NCBI RefSeq assembly: GCF_030546805.1
Contig: NZ_JAUOPC010000021.1
Coordinates: 1 to 51,002 of the forward strand
DNA length: 51,002 nucleotides
Direction of reading: 5' to 3'
From: Cyclobacterium sp. 1_MG-2023
Lineage (GTDB): Bacteria > Bacteroidota > Bacteroidia > Cytophagales > Cyclobacteriaceae
The translations under genes and the position numbers were made by a program. The notes under the pieces were generated by a model that made no database searches, had not been told where the DNA came from, and saw only the letters and a list, made by a program, of their open reading frames with translations. Below, one piece after another: positions 26,089-35,951 of the stretch; the stretch's first letter is position 1, and each line of letters starts with the position of its first letter.

Positions 26089-27348
26089 TTAAAAGTCACC
26101 CCTAATTAATTTGTACCTTGCCTGACTCATGACCAACTGTATTTCAGTCAGCTTTTGATTGACTTTTGCCTCATAAAGCTTGTTGAGTTCAATGATGTAT
26201 GTCGAAGAAGTGATGGTCCCATTTTGAAATTGGGAGGTACTTGATGCAATTACTTCTTCCCTCAAGTTGACGATTGAGGCATCATGGGCTAAAATTTCTT
26301 TGTACTTGTTGATGTCCTCCCGTGCCTCTAGCAATTGGATCTCATTGTTGCGTACAAAGGTTTCTTTCTCTGTGGCCACCACACGCTTTAATGCTTCAAC
26401 TCCCAACTTTTTTTCCTGAGCCTTGCCCCAGTCAAATAACCTCCAGTTGAACTTTAAACCAACCATATAAAAGTCCTGAAAGGAATTGTCTAACATGTTC
26501 AATCCAGGGTTCCCATATCCAGCCTGTGCAAAACCCATGAGGCTGGGGGATTTTTCTTTATCAATTAATTCCTTAGAAATGTCTAACTGCCGGGACTTGT
26601 ATTCAAATAGTTTTAATTCCGGCCGGTTAAGCAGGGTATTAAATGTTTGCGCTATCTCTGGTTTCAACAATGTATCATTGAAATCAATGTCCTTATAGAT
26701 TAGTAAGGAAAGGCTTTCTAATGCTTTTTTGCGGTCATATTTCAGCTGAACTTTTTGTTGCTCCAATAATAATATTTCTGCTTGTAAATGCTGATTTGTG
26801 GAAGGTAGGGCCATCCCATTTCTAATGGCAGAAACCGCTTCCTTTGCCCGCTCCTGCAAAATTTTCATTTTAGAATCCAGCAGTTTTTCTTGTTCCTGAA
26901 GGAGTAAAATCTTGAAATAAACGGCATTGACTCTTTCCTTAACCTGGTAAATGGTAACTTCTACCTCTTGTTGTCGTGTTTTTAATTCAGCTTGTTTTAA
27001 CTTGGCATTTGCCGCTATGCTCCCACCGCTATAAATCAATTGGTTGACATCTAACGTCGCCCTATACTGATCCTTATTTGGTGGTTGGATGTCAGTATTC
27101 GGCAATTCTATAGGAATTCTCGTGACCTCAGATTGATAAGTAGTTTGCGCATTTAGGTCTAGTTTAGGTAGTTTCTGCAATTCGAGCACCCTGACCTCAG
27201 ATTGAAATTGTTCCTCCAAAAAAATTTTCTGACTGCTTAACGGATAATTTATTTCTGCAAGATTAAAGCATTCTTCCAAGGTGAGCAGCTGCTGTGCAGG
27301 TACAAGAAAGGGAACCATTGCCAGAATAATTGTTACTATCTCTCTCAT
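26089..27348 (-). CDS. TolC family outer-membrane efflux protein
   Basis: The 419-aa protein begins with a signal peptide (IVTIILAMVPFLVPAQQ). It has the two TolC repeats: LTLEECFNLAEINYPL at the start of the first, and long helices in each with heptad patterns (RQQEVEVTIYQVKERVNAVY, LREEVIASSTSQFQNGTITS). It forms the outer-membrane channel of the exporter. The start ATG overlaps the TetR stop codon (ATGA). Confidence 0.92.
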   Translation of the reverse strand: MREIVTIILAMVPFLVPAQQLLTLEECFNLAEINYPLSSQKIFLEEQFQSEVRVLELQKLPKLDLNAQTTYQSEVTRIPIELPNTDIQPPNKDQYRATLDVNQLIYSGGSIAANAKLKQAELKTRQQEVEVTIYQVKERVNAVYFKILLLQEQEKLLDSKMKILQERAKEAVSAIRNGMALPSTNQHLQAEILLLEQQKVQLKYDRKKALESLSLLIYKDIDFNDTLLKPEIAQTFNTLLNRPELKLFEYKSRQLDISKELIDKEKSPSLMGFAQAGYGNPGLNMLDNSFQDFYMVGLKFNWRLFDWGKAQEKKLGVEALKRVVATEKETFVRNNEIQLLEAREDINKYKEILAHDASIVNLREEVIASSTSQFQNGTITSSTYIIELNKLYEAKVNQKLTEIQLVMSQARYKLIRGDF

Positions 27349-27962
27349 AACTTTTTTATTGAGTTGATAATGAATTCGGAAACAAAGGTTTTACGCTGTT
27401 CCATTAGTTGCTCAAAGTCATCCACTCCCAATTTCATAAAACCCCTAATAAGTGGCTTGGCTACAAAAGGAAAAATATTCAACGAAACAATGGTCACAAA
27501 TAACTGCTCCCCATCGATAGGTCTCAAAATCCCTTCCTCAACCTCCTGTGCTACCTGCTTTTTAAATTTGTCAAGAGATGGAAAGCCTTTACTGTCTTGG
27601 ATCATCTCAAAAAATGCTGGGTTTCGGTTTGACTCCTGAATGATAAAATTTGGAAGGTAAGGGTGCTTTTTCATAAAGGAAATATAATTATGGGTAAAGC
27701 TTTTCACCTTTTCCTCTATGGATGAATCATCATTTAAAACCTTATTGAGTTGAGGAGACAATAAGGAAAAAGCATTCTTAAACACCGCCTCAAAAAGCAA
27801 TTGCTTGCTTCTAAAATAATAATGCAACATGGCTTTATTGATGCCCGCTGCATTTGCGATCTCCTGCATTCGGGCTCCATCCATGCCCTTCTGCTGGAAA
27901 ACTTCCTTGGCTGCCTCCAAGATTTTCTTTTCTGTGTCTTGATTAAATTTTTTCTCCGCCAT
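27345..27962 (-). CDS. TetR family regulator of the exporter operon
   Basis: The N-terminal TetR helix-turn-helix is clear: KKILEAAKEVFQQKGMDGARMQEIANAAGINKAMLHYYFRSK. I choose the start at 27962 (MAEKKFNQ), not the upstream-most codon at 27995. The leader is then free for the inverted repeat at 27974-27993, and AAGGTT lies just before the ATG. The protein is first in a nine-gene operon and likely represses it, released by a ligand that the pump exports. Confidence 0.9.
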   Translation of the reverse strand: MAEKKFNQDTEKKILEAAKEVFQQKGMDGARMQEIANAAGINKAMLHYYFRSKQLLFEAVFKNAFSLLSPQLNKVLNDDSSIEEKVKSFTHNYISFMKKHPYLPNFIIQESNRNPAFFEMIQDSKGFPSLDKFKKQVAQEVEEGILRPIDGEQLFVTIVSLNIFPFVAKPLIRGFMKLGVDDFEQLMEQRKTFVSEFIINSIKKL

Positions 27963-27973
27963 ATTAACCTTAT

Positions 27974-27993
27974 GGTTTAACCATTTGGTTAAC
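27974..27993. promoter_or_regulatory. Candidate TetR operator, GTTAACCA/TGGTTTAAC inverted repeat
   Basis: The plus strand reads GGTTTAACCATTTGGTTAAC. The arms GTT(T)AACCA and TGGTTAAC are near perfect around a TT centre. It lies 11 bp upstream of the preferred TetR start, where a repressor would block the promoter. A partial half-site (AGGTTAAA) lies near 28050. The rest of 27996-28321 shows no gene. Confidence 0.6.
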
Positions 27994-28321
27994 AAATGTA
28001 AAATTTATTTTTACAAAAGAAAATTGATGGCGAAAAAAATTTACTAATAGGTTAAAATACGCTAAATCAATGCCTTAATAAAACATAATCAATTAAGTTA
28101 AATGAAACAGCGCACCATTGTGGAGAAGCTATCACGAAGGGAAAATAGGTAGAATTTTCAATCCTCTCTGAGTATTCCGTTAGATACCTTTATGGAAATG
28201 GTATTAATGAGGTCCAAAAATTCGCCCTTACCGGTAAAAAAATGCTATTATGAGACATCTCCGCTCACTAAAGAATGGACAAAAGCACCTAAATAGAAAT
28301 AAAACTCATACCAGTTGATTG

Positions 28322-29527
28322 CTAGGTATTTTCTTGAGAAAGTTTGCACCTTAACACAGCAGTCTGCCCATCCATTAATGTGCAAGCGATCAAATATTCA
28401 TCTCCTCCATCTTTAAGCTTGTACCTCTTTTTGATTTGGTCCGGCTTGCTGGGGAAATTGCGGGTCAATACATTCACCTTTCCATCAGGAAAGCGTTTTT
28501 TAAGCACTTTCTTATCCAGTTTCAGCTCTTCCAGCACTTCAAATACCCTACCATTGATTGACCCGGATATTTCATTTCCGGTGTAAAGATGGGTGTGCGG
28601 ATGAAGCTTACTCAAGCCTAACTCCTTGCCAAAGCTTTTAAATGCTCCTGCCTTTAAAATGCAGGAAAATGGTAATACCAAAAATTTCTGTGGCAAAGAA
28701 TAATTGACCAAGGCATTTGTTTCTTCCTCCAAGGAAAAGGAAAACTGTTGCGCACTATTTCTTCCCAATTCAGTGGCGACCACTTTCAAAGGCTCATTCT
28801 TGCCATTGTAAAGAAACAGCAATTCTTTTACCTCATTTTTGACAGCCACCACATGTACTTGGTTGATTTCCGGTAATTCTTTTAGTGCTGCCTGGATGTC
28901 AAGCATAGGTGATGCTTTGATCAAGATTACTTTGGCTTTATCCCGAAACAAATCCCAATTTTGGCTCACATCAGGTTCAAGGTCTTTGAGCTGATACATC
29001 TTTTGATTCCCACTACCTCTTCTAGCCGGATCCACAAAAAGCACATCGTATTTGGCACTTGTCTTTTCAATAAACTGAACCGACTCTCCATGCACCAAAC
29101 TCAATTTGATTTCTTGGCCCTTTAACAATCTGGAAAGATTGTGTCGGGCGAGTTCCACCAGCTCTTGCTGCCTTTCTAGATAGGTAATTTCTTTGAATTC
29201 CTTGCCGATATAAAAAGTGTCTACAGCAAAGCCTCCCGTAAGGTCTATAAAAGTTTTGCCTTGGACCAGCTGGGACTTGTATCCGGCAGTAAGCTCAGAA
29301 GAGCACTGTTCCATAGATAGGCTAGGTGGAAAAATAATTGAAGGATAACCGGCCCAAAAAGGAAGCTTTTTAGCCGCTTTTTGTCGCATGGCTATTTGCC
29401 TGGCAGCTATTTTTAAGTCTATTCCCGGCGCAGTCTTTTGCCTTAAAAGCAAATGTGCAGGATCTTCCTTTAGATGATCCTGCACAAACTGCATCAATTC
29501 TTGATGATATATATTTTCAAGGTTCAC
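28322..29527 (-). CDS. Class I SAM-dependent methyltransferase with THUMP-like C-terminus
   Basis: The 401-aa protein has a Rossmann methyltransferase core with motif I TFIDLTGGFAVDTFYIG, motif II ITYLERQQELVELARHN and motif IV DVLFVDPARRG. The N-terminal helical part and the C-terminal ferredoxin-like/THUMP-like region resemble a Bacteroidota family typified by PG_1098 of Porphyromonas; the target is probably RNA. The start codon is GTG, placed directly after the asd stop (TAAGTG), so translation is coupled. The next in-frame ATG is at codon 12 and would also be possible. Confidence 0.8.
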   Translation of the reverse strand: MNLENIYHQELMQFVQDHLKEDPAHLLLRQKTAPGIDLKIAARQIAMRQKAAKKLPFWAGYPSIIFPPSLSMEQCSSELTAGYKSQLVQGKTFIDLTGGFAVDTFYIGKEFKEITYLERQQELVELARHNLSRLLKGQEIKLSLVHGESVQFIEKTSAKYDVLFVDPARRGSGNQKMYQLKDLEPDVSQNWDLFRDKAKVILIKASPMLDIQAALKELPEINQVHVVAVKNEVKELLFLYNGKNEPLKVVATELGRNSAQQFSFSLEEETNALVNYSLPQKFLVLPFSCILKAGAFKSFGKELGLSKLHPHTHLYTGNEISGSINGRVFEVLEELKLDKKVLKKRFPDGKVNVLTRNFPSKPDQIKKRYKLKDGGDEYLIACTLMDGQTAVLRCKLSQENT

Positions 29528-30517
29528 TTAAACCATGCTGTGTTCCAGTAAATACTCGGCAATCTGAACGGCATTCGTAGCTGCTCCTTTTCGAAGGTTA
29601 TCGGCTACGATCCACATATTAAGGGTATTGGCTTGGGTTTCATCCCTTCTCAATCTTCCTACAAACACCTCATCTTTTTTATGCGCATTCAATGGCATGG
29701 GATAAACATTATTTGCCGGATCATCTTCTACAATAATACCCGGAGTATTGGCCAACAATTCTTTGACTTCTGTCAAGTCAAAATCATTGTGGAATTCAAC
29801 ATTCACCGCTTCTGAATGCCCCCCCATCACAGGGATCCTTACAGCAGTAGCTGTTACCTGAATGGAATCATCACTGAAGATTTTCTTGGTTTCATTGATC
29901 ATCTTCATTTCCTCTTTGGTGTAACCATTTTCTTGGAACACATCTATATGAGGCAATACATTCAAATCAATTTTATAGGGATAAACCATATCGGCTTTTT
30001 CTCCATTTCTCTCTGCCATCATCTGGTCTACTGCATCTTTACCTGTTCCGGTAACTGACTGATAGGTAGATACCACGATTCTTTTGATGCCATATTTTTC
30101 TCTCAAAGGAGCCAAAGCTAGTACCATTTGAATGGTAGAGCAGTTGGGATTCGCTATGATGCGGTCATCAATTCTAAGGCTCTTGCCATTGATTTCCGGC
30201 ACTACCAATTTTTTGGTAGGATCCATCCTCCATGCAGAAGAATTGTCAATCACAATAGTTCCAACTTCAGCAAACTGCGGTGCCCATTCCTGAGAAGTTC
30301 CTCCTCCGGCTGAGAAAATCGCCACATCCGGCTTTTCTGCCACAGCCTGTTTGAGACCAATTACCGTATACTCCTTACCCTTATAAGCAATCTTTTTCCC
30401 TGCAGAACGCTCAGAGGCAACCAACAATAATTCATCGAAAGGGAAATTGTGCTCTTCGAGCACTTCTAGGATTTCTGAACCTACCAATCCGGTGGCTCCA
30501 ACTACGGCTAACTTCAT
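29528..30517 (-). CDS. asd: Aspartate-semialdehyde dehydrogenase
   Basis: The enzyme reduces L-aspartyl phosphate to the semialdehyde with NADPH, the branch point to lysine/diaminopimelate, threonine and methionine. The 329-aa protein has the NADP loop VVGATGLVGSEILEVLEEH, the catalytic cysteine C126 in NPNCSTIQ, and RIPVMGGHSEAVNVEF with the substrate-binding histidine. It is divergent from the lamin-tail gene and followed without gap by the methyltransferase gene. Confidence 0.96.
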   Translation of the reverse strand: MKLAVVGATGLVGSEILEVLEEHNFPFDELLLVASERSAGKKIAYKGKEYTVIGLKQAVAEKPDVAIFSAGGGTSQEWAPQFAEVGTIVIDNSSAWRMDPTKKLVVPEINGKSLRIDDRIIANPNCSTIQMVLALAPLREKYGIKRIVVSTYQSVTGTGKDAVDQMMAERNGEKADMVYPYKIDLNVLPHIDVFQENGYTKEEMKMINETKKIFSDDSIQVTATAVRIPVMGGHSEAVNVEFHNDFDLTEVKELLANTPGIIVEDDPANNVYPMPLNAHKKDEVFVGRLRRDETQANTLNMWIVADNLRKGAATNAVQIAEYLLEHSMV

Positions 30518-30621
30518 TTTAATTATAATTTTGACCGATTAAACTCTCCCGGTTCTGTCCCGGGAAAAATATTCTTCAACAATAAATACTTATTTAGTAT
30601 ACTTTTAGTTATATTAATGTT

Positions 30622-33600
30622 ATGAAAACCAGTACTTTAATTTGGACTTTCATAGCATCTTCCCTATTTGGTTTTTCAATTCCCTGCCTTGGCCAAACAT
30701 TTGCCAAACAAGACTTTGAGACTGAATTCAACATCGTCAACTACCCGGCAGAATTTCTGCCCGGATGGTCAGCCAGTCAAGTTCGCTCCGGAAAATCCAG
30801 GGTTTTTCAAGCTTCAGGAGAAGGAATCGCTGATTCCCAGGCCTTGGCCATTCAGACTACCAGTACTTTCAACGCGCAAATTTACATAAAAACATTGACT
30901 GTAGGGTTAAAAAACCCTACAATTTCATTTTGGGCCAAAACCGGTAAAAATGGATCAGGCAACAGACCTGTGCTTTTATACCTTTCCTATTCCACAGATC
31001 AAGGAAAGGGTTATTCGACCCCAAGCTTAATCGGATCAGACAGCTCTTTTCTCAATGAAGACTCCCCTTACCTGGAATACCGGCAACCGATACCTGCAAT
31101 TTATACGGATATAGAAGATTTGACCATAAAACTAGAAATAGCCTATGGAGAAGGTTCCGGCACTGCTGCCAGATTGTTTCTAGATAATTTCAGTATAGCA
31201 GAGACTGAAGAAGAAGGCGAATCCCTAAGTGCTAAAATCATCCCTACAGACAATGACAGTAGTTTACTGATCGCATTTGACCAGGAAGTGGCCCTGGTTT
31301 CAGAGATTGCAACCCTTAGTTCCAAATATGGTCAGGCCAAGAGCATTTTTCAGCCCCAAAGCAAGCATTTGCTGCTTCACTTTGAAGACTATATTTACAA
31401 TAATGACTACCGCTTACTTTTCAAAGAGATCAAATCCCTGCAATCAGGCAAAGTATTTAAAGACTGGTCCATTAGTTTTGACTATCCAAAATCCACCCCT
31501 CCCGGAGCCCTTGTAATCAACGAAATCATGCCGGACCCAAACCCCAAAGGTTTGATCCCGGAGAACCCTACTCTTCCCAATGCTGAATATATTGAACTTT
31601 TTAACCTAACAGAGAAGGCCATCAAACTGAACAATTTCACTTATAATGATGCGACAATTCCCCAAGTGCTCGTTCAACCGCAGGAACACTTGATCCTTTG
31701 TGCCGCCACCAATAAGGATTTGTTTCAGCCGTTTGGAAAGGTGGCAGCCATGGAGGCTTTTCCAACCTTGGTCAACAATGGTGGGGTGATCCTGATAAAA
31801 GATGACTTTGGTAACCTATTAGATAGTCTGAGCTATGACCGATCCCTGTATGCCGACAAGGAAAAAGAAAATGGTGGATGGTCCATAGAGCGCATCAACC
31901 CATTTCTAAACTGTGATGACACTTACAATTGGAAGGCTACTGCAGCAGCCCAAGGGGGGACTCCCGGAACCACAAACAATAGATTTGGCGAAGCTCCAGA
32001 TCAAAGGGTTTTTGAAATCCTTGAGCTCCAAACTTTGTCCTCCCAGCAAATCCAACTTACTTTCTCCAAAATACTTCCTCCTGTTTTAACAACAAACCCC
32101 AACATTTCTCTTAATGATCAAGTATTGATTATTAAGGAGTTTGGTCAAAATTCCATGCTTCTTGAGCTCAGTAACCCTATGATTTCAGGCGAATCCTATA
32201 GTTTAACCATTCAAAATTTGTTGGATTGCTATGCCCTGCCTTTGACTGAGAATGAAATAATCTTTACCTATGATGGCCTTCCTCCGCTTGCTGAGAAAGT
32301 CGGGGGAATTGATGAATCAACCATTGTTGTGAAATTTGATGAAGCTGTTGATCCTATATCAGCACGCAACCCTCTGCACTATAAATTGATTTCACAAGAA
32401 GAGATCACGCTTGCTCCTGCTATATTAGAAGAGCCATCCACTGAAGTTCGAATCGCTCTTTCAAAGCCACTGCTATTCGGTGAAACCTATGGCTTAAGCC
32501 TAAGCAATATTGCAGACCAGTCAGGAAACCAAATGCAAAAGGATACCATTTTCTTTGCTTGGGAAGATGTTTTGGATACAGTTATGATTCTTTCACCGAA
32601 TAGTTTGAAAGTAACTTACTTGGCAAACATCAGTCAGGAAACCGCTACAAATCCTGAAAATTATCTGGCCGGAGAAAGGCTAATTCATCCCATTAGGGTT
32701 TTGCAAGATTCTGAAGAACCCAATAGCTTTATTTTGTTTTTTGATGCTGAATTTACGGAGAACAAAGTACAACAATTGCAAGTGCAAAACCTGGTGGATA
32801 CCGAAGGTAAGGGCAGGATAAGCTTACAAAAAGCCTATGTTCTAGACACAAGACCCATTGAACTGGAACAAGTGGAAACCCCAAACAATAAAAGTCTTCT
32901 TCTGACATTTAACAAAGCTCTGGAGCCAAAGCGGGCCCTGCTGCCTCAGGTTTATAGAATAGAGGAAAAGAATGAACATCCACAAGAATTGGAAATGCTC
33001 AATGAACAACAGGTTTTACTTCAGTTCCCTTCAGAATGGGTTACCGGTGAAGCCTACCATTTGAGCATTGATGGTCTTGAGGACCTGTATGGGCAAAAAT
33101 TGACAGCGCCTTTAAAGCACCGCTTTGTTTGGGACACCCTCCCACCAATGATTGACACAGCATATTTTACCCATCCCTATTCATTGGTAATCTCCTTTAA
33201 TAAAAGCGTAGCTCGACCGGATTCAATCTTGGTCAATGAACAATTAATTACCCAGTTTGAACTTAACAATGCCGGAAATAAAATCACCCTGTACAATGAA
33301 GAGGCTTGGCCGGCTATTCAGCTAGCTTTAACAGTCCCTACTGTAAGCAGCATAAATGGGGAGCTTGGGAAAGCGCTCAATTACGCCATTGACAATAGGC
33401 TGCTTTCCGTAGCTGAGGCCATGCTTTGGGATGCTGAATCTGTACAAATTTCTTTCACAAGGTTTTATGATCCAAGTACAATTTTATTTATAGAGCAATA
33501 CTTGGTACAAGGCGAGCTCCCTCTGGAAGTAAATCAAATAAATCCCTATCAAGTCATATTAAAATTGAAAACCCCTTTAAAGCTTGGTGATGAGGTATCG

Positions 33601-35874
33601 GTTCAAGTGGATCCAAAACAAGAAGCTCCGGATATTTCCGGACATTTATTTCAAACTGTGCTGGACTATGATGATGGCATTCATGATATTTGGCTGGAAA
33701 ATAATCAGCAAATCATCATCAACCATGATGTGACACTGGCTGAGTCACCCTGGCTTGAACCTTTTAATTTTGTAGAGGAAAACTTTGAACTGGAACCATT
33801 TTTAAGCCAATCTTACCCTGAGCAAATCCAGGTATTGATTTCTTCTCCGCTCCAGCAAGGCCTTCAGCTGACACTAAAAATTCCACCAAGGCAAGAGCGA
33901 AACAAGCGTATCTTACCGGGTAGCCAAAGGCCCATTTCATGGAATCCTTCAGCTCCTCAACTTTTGGAGGTGGCCGTCCTCCCTGAAAATCAAATTGCCC
34001 TGTATTTTGATAAAGAACTGGATCCCGTGCTGGCACTTGTCCCACAATTTTACAGCATTGCAGACCAAAACCCTCAAACAGTAACTTTAGAAGAAAGTGG
34101 TAAACTGGTATTGCTCACCTTTGAAAATACTTGGCCAAACAACGTAACCCTCACTTTGCAAGTCCAACAGTTAGAGGATTTAGATGGGAATGAAATTGAT
34201 CCGATTGAATTTGATTTTCTTTACAAAGAGGTAACTGTTGCAGGGTATAAAGATATCCTGATCAATGAAGTCATGCCTGCCCCCAGAGAAGGCTCTGGCT
34301 TGCCGGATTCTGAATATATTGAAATATTCAATCCTACTGATAGTACTTTTAATTTAGGAGGGATGCTGTTGGCAAATTCTAGAACCCGAACTGTCTTGGC
34401 ACGGACAGAAATGAAACCCGGAGAATATATTATTCTTTGTCCATTGGCTTCAGAAACTGCCTTTAGCAATTATGGAAAGGTAATCGGCCTCAGTCCTTGG
34501 CCTGCATTATTGAATGGTGGAGATGAAATTTCTCTTTTGAATCAAAAAGATGAACTTGTGGACAAGATGAGCTATGACCCGCAAATGCCTTTAGCAAGCG
34601 AAGTGCTTACAAATGGCTATAGCTGGGAGCTGATAAATCCTTGGTCTACTTGTGAAGGGCCAAGCAATTATGCACCTGCTGGCCTTGAAGCCAAGGGCAC
34701 ACCCGGTGCCGTTAATTCCGTGTTTGATAATAGTCCGGACCGCAGTTCTCCTCAACTGCTCAGCTCGCAAGTCAGTCACAACAACCAAATCATCTTACAG
34801 TTCTCAAAACCCTCTGCTAAAGAGATGGGGAATATGGTCGATTTTGAAATTGTCCCTTCGGTCAAAATCATAAATGCAATTCAAGACTCCGATGATCCTT
34901 TCCAATGGATTCTTTATCTAGAAGAACCTTTGGAAGAAAACCAAGCTTATGAAATTACGATAATAAACTGGAGAGATTGCTCTGGAAATGCCTTAGATAA
35001 TAATAAGGCTTTGGTGAAAATACCCGGCAATCCGGAAGAAGGAGACATTGTTTTGAATGAGATTCTTTTTAATCCACCGACGGGTGCTCCAAAGTTTGTT
35101 GAAATTTACAATAATTCAAGCAAGCTCATCAACCTCAAAAACTGGAAACTGGCCAACTTTTCGGAAGGAGAAATTGACAACAGGAAAATTCTAACCTCGG
35201 ATGATTTTATCTTTGACCCTTTTACTTATTTGGTACTTACCACCGATAAGCAGAACCTAGTTACCCATTTCCCAAAGGCGGTAAACAGCAATTTCTTGGA
35301 ATTGATTTTACCAAGCTATCCTATCCGTTCGGGGACAGTCATTTTATTAGATCCTGAAGAAAGTTGGCCACAAAGATTCGATTACGATGAAGATTATCAC
35401 CATGGTTTTTTGAGAGATGCCAAAGGTATTTCTCTCGAAAGATATGCCAGCGGGGAGGAGGTAAATGATCCTAAAAACTGGCATTCTGCAGCAGCAGCTG
35501 AAAACCATGCCACACCCGGCTATAAAAACTCACAGGTATATGATGGAAATTCCGGAGGGGTAGGATTGACCATTTCACCCGAAATATTTATTCCTGATGC
35601 AACAGGAGAACAACCTTTTACCACCATTTCCTATAAAATGGACCAGCCCAACTATCTGGCCACCCTTCGCATTTTTTCTGCTTCCGGGCTAGAGGTAAAA
35701 CTTTTGTGCCAAAACGAAATCTGGGCAACAAATGGGTTTTATACATGGGATGGCACCAATGAAAAAGGAGAAAAGGTAGGTGTGGGCTACTATATAATTT
35801 CTGCAGAACTCATTCACCCTGCCGGCCATGTACAGCACATCAAAAAAACGGTGGTTGTAGGCACTAAATTCTGA
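30622..35874 (+). CDS. Giant secreted protein with three lamin-tail domains and Ig-like repeats
   Basis: The 1750-aa protein starts with a signal peptide (MKTSTLIWTFIASSLFGF...CLGQ). A jelly-roll-like N-terminal domain follows (PGWSASQVRSGKSRVF). Three lamin-tail domains begin near residues 293 (LVINEIMPDPNPKG), 1208 (ILINEVMPAPREGS) and 1473 (IVLNEILFNPPTGA). Between the first two lie many SbsA-type Ig-like modules of about 90-100 residues, recognisable by the recurring LxFxKxL and YxLxIxxLxDxxGN patterns. The last 80 residues (TLRIFSASGLEVKLL, GFYTWDGTNEKGEKVG) resemble the FlgD-like gliding-type C-terminal domain, suggesting type IX secretion or surface anchoring. The function is probably adhesion or extracellular nuclease support; no catalytic site is seen. 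Confidence 0.85.
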   Translation: MKTSTLIWTFIASSLFGFSIPCLGQTFAKQDFETEFNIVNYPAEFLPGWSASQVRSGKSRVFQASGEGIADSQALAIQTTSTFNAQIYIKTLTVGLKNPTISFWAKTGKNGSGNRPVLLYLSYSTDQGKGYSTPSLIGSDSSFLNEDSPYLEYRQPIPAIYTDIEDLTIKLEIAYGEGSGTAARLFLDNFSIAETEEEGESLSAKIIPTDNDSSLLIAFDQEVALVSEIATLSSKYGQAKSIFQPQSKHLLLHFEDYIYNNDYRLLFKEIKSLQSGKVFKDWSISFDYPKSTPPGALVINEIMPDPNPKGLIPENPTLPNAEYIELFNLTEKAIKLNNFTYNDATIPQVLVQPQEHLILCAATNKDLFQPFGKVAAMEAFPTLVNNGGVILIKDDFGNLLDSLSYDRSLYADKEKENGGWSIERINPFLNCDDTYNWKATAAAQGGTPGTTNNRFGEAPDQRVFEILELQTLSSQQIQLTFSKILPPVLTTNPNISLNDQVLIIKEFGQNSMLLELSNPMISGESYSLTIQNLLDCYALPLTENEIIFTYDGLPPLAEKVGGIDESTIVVKFDEAVDPISARNPLHYKLISQEEITLAPAILEEPSTEVRIALSKPLLFGETYGLSLSNIADQSGNQMQKDTIFFAWEDVLDTVMILSPNSLKVTYLANISQETATNPENYLAGERLIHPIRVLQDSEEPNSFILFFDAEFTENKVQQLQVQNLVDTEGKGRISLQKAYVLDTRPIELEQVETPNNKSLLLTFNKALEPKRALLPQVYRIEEKNEHPQELEMLNEQQVLLQFPSEWVTGEAYHLSIDGLEDLYGQKLTAPLKHRFVWDTLPPMIDTAYFTHPYSLVISFNKSVARPDSILVNEQLITQFELNNAGNKITLYNEEAWPAIQLALTVPTVSSINGELGKALNYAIDNRLLSVAEAMLWDAESVQISFTRFYDPSTILFIEQYLVQGELPLEVNQINPYQVILKLKTPLKLGDEVSVQVDPKQEAPDISGHLFQTVLDYDDGIHDIWLENNQQIIINHDVTLAESPWLEPFNFVEENFELEPFLSQSYPEQIQVLISSPLQQGLQLTLKIPPRQERNKRILPGSQRPISWNPSAPQLLEVAVLPENQIALYFDKELDPVLALVPQFYSIADQNPQTVTLEESGKLVLLTFENTWPNNVTLTLQVQQLEDLDGNEIDPIEFDFLYKEVTVAGYKDILINEVMPAPREGSGLPDSEYIEIFNPTDSTFNLGGMLLANSRTRTVLARTEMKPGEYIILCPLASETAFSNYGKVIGLSPWPALLNGGDEISLLNQKDELVDKMSYDPQMPLASEVLTNGYSWELINPWSTCEGPSNYAPAGLEAKGTPGAVNSVFDNSPDRSSPQLLSSQVSHNNQIILQFSKPSAKEMGNMVDFEIVPSVKIINAIQDSDDPFQWILYLEEPLEENQAYEITIINWRDCSGNALDNNKALVKIPGNPEEGDIVLNEILFNPPTGAPKFVEIYNNSSKLINLKNWKLANFSEGEIDNRKILTSDDFIFDPFTYLVLTTDKQNLVTHFPKAVNSNFLELILPSYPIRSGTVILLDPEESWPQRFDYDEDYHHGFLRDAKGISLERYASGEEVNDPKNWHSAAAAENHATPGYKNSQVYDGNSGGVGLTISPEIFIPDATGEQPFTTISYKMDQPNYLATLRIFSASGLEVKLLCQNEIWATNGFYTWDGTNEKGEKVGVGYYIISAELIHPAGHVQHIKKTVVVGTKF

Positions 35875-35951
35875 AATTTGAATGCCTTGCCCCATATTTT
35901 TTGTACTTTGGTTTGATTTTCCAATTGAAACTAAAGAATTTAGTTTTATAT

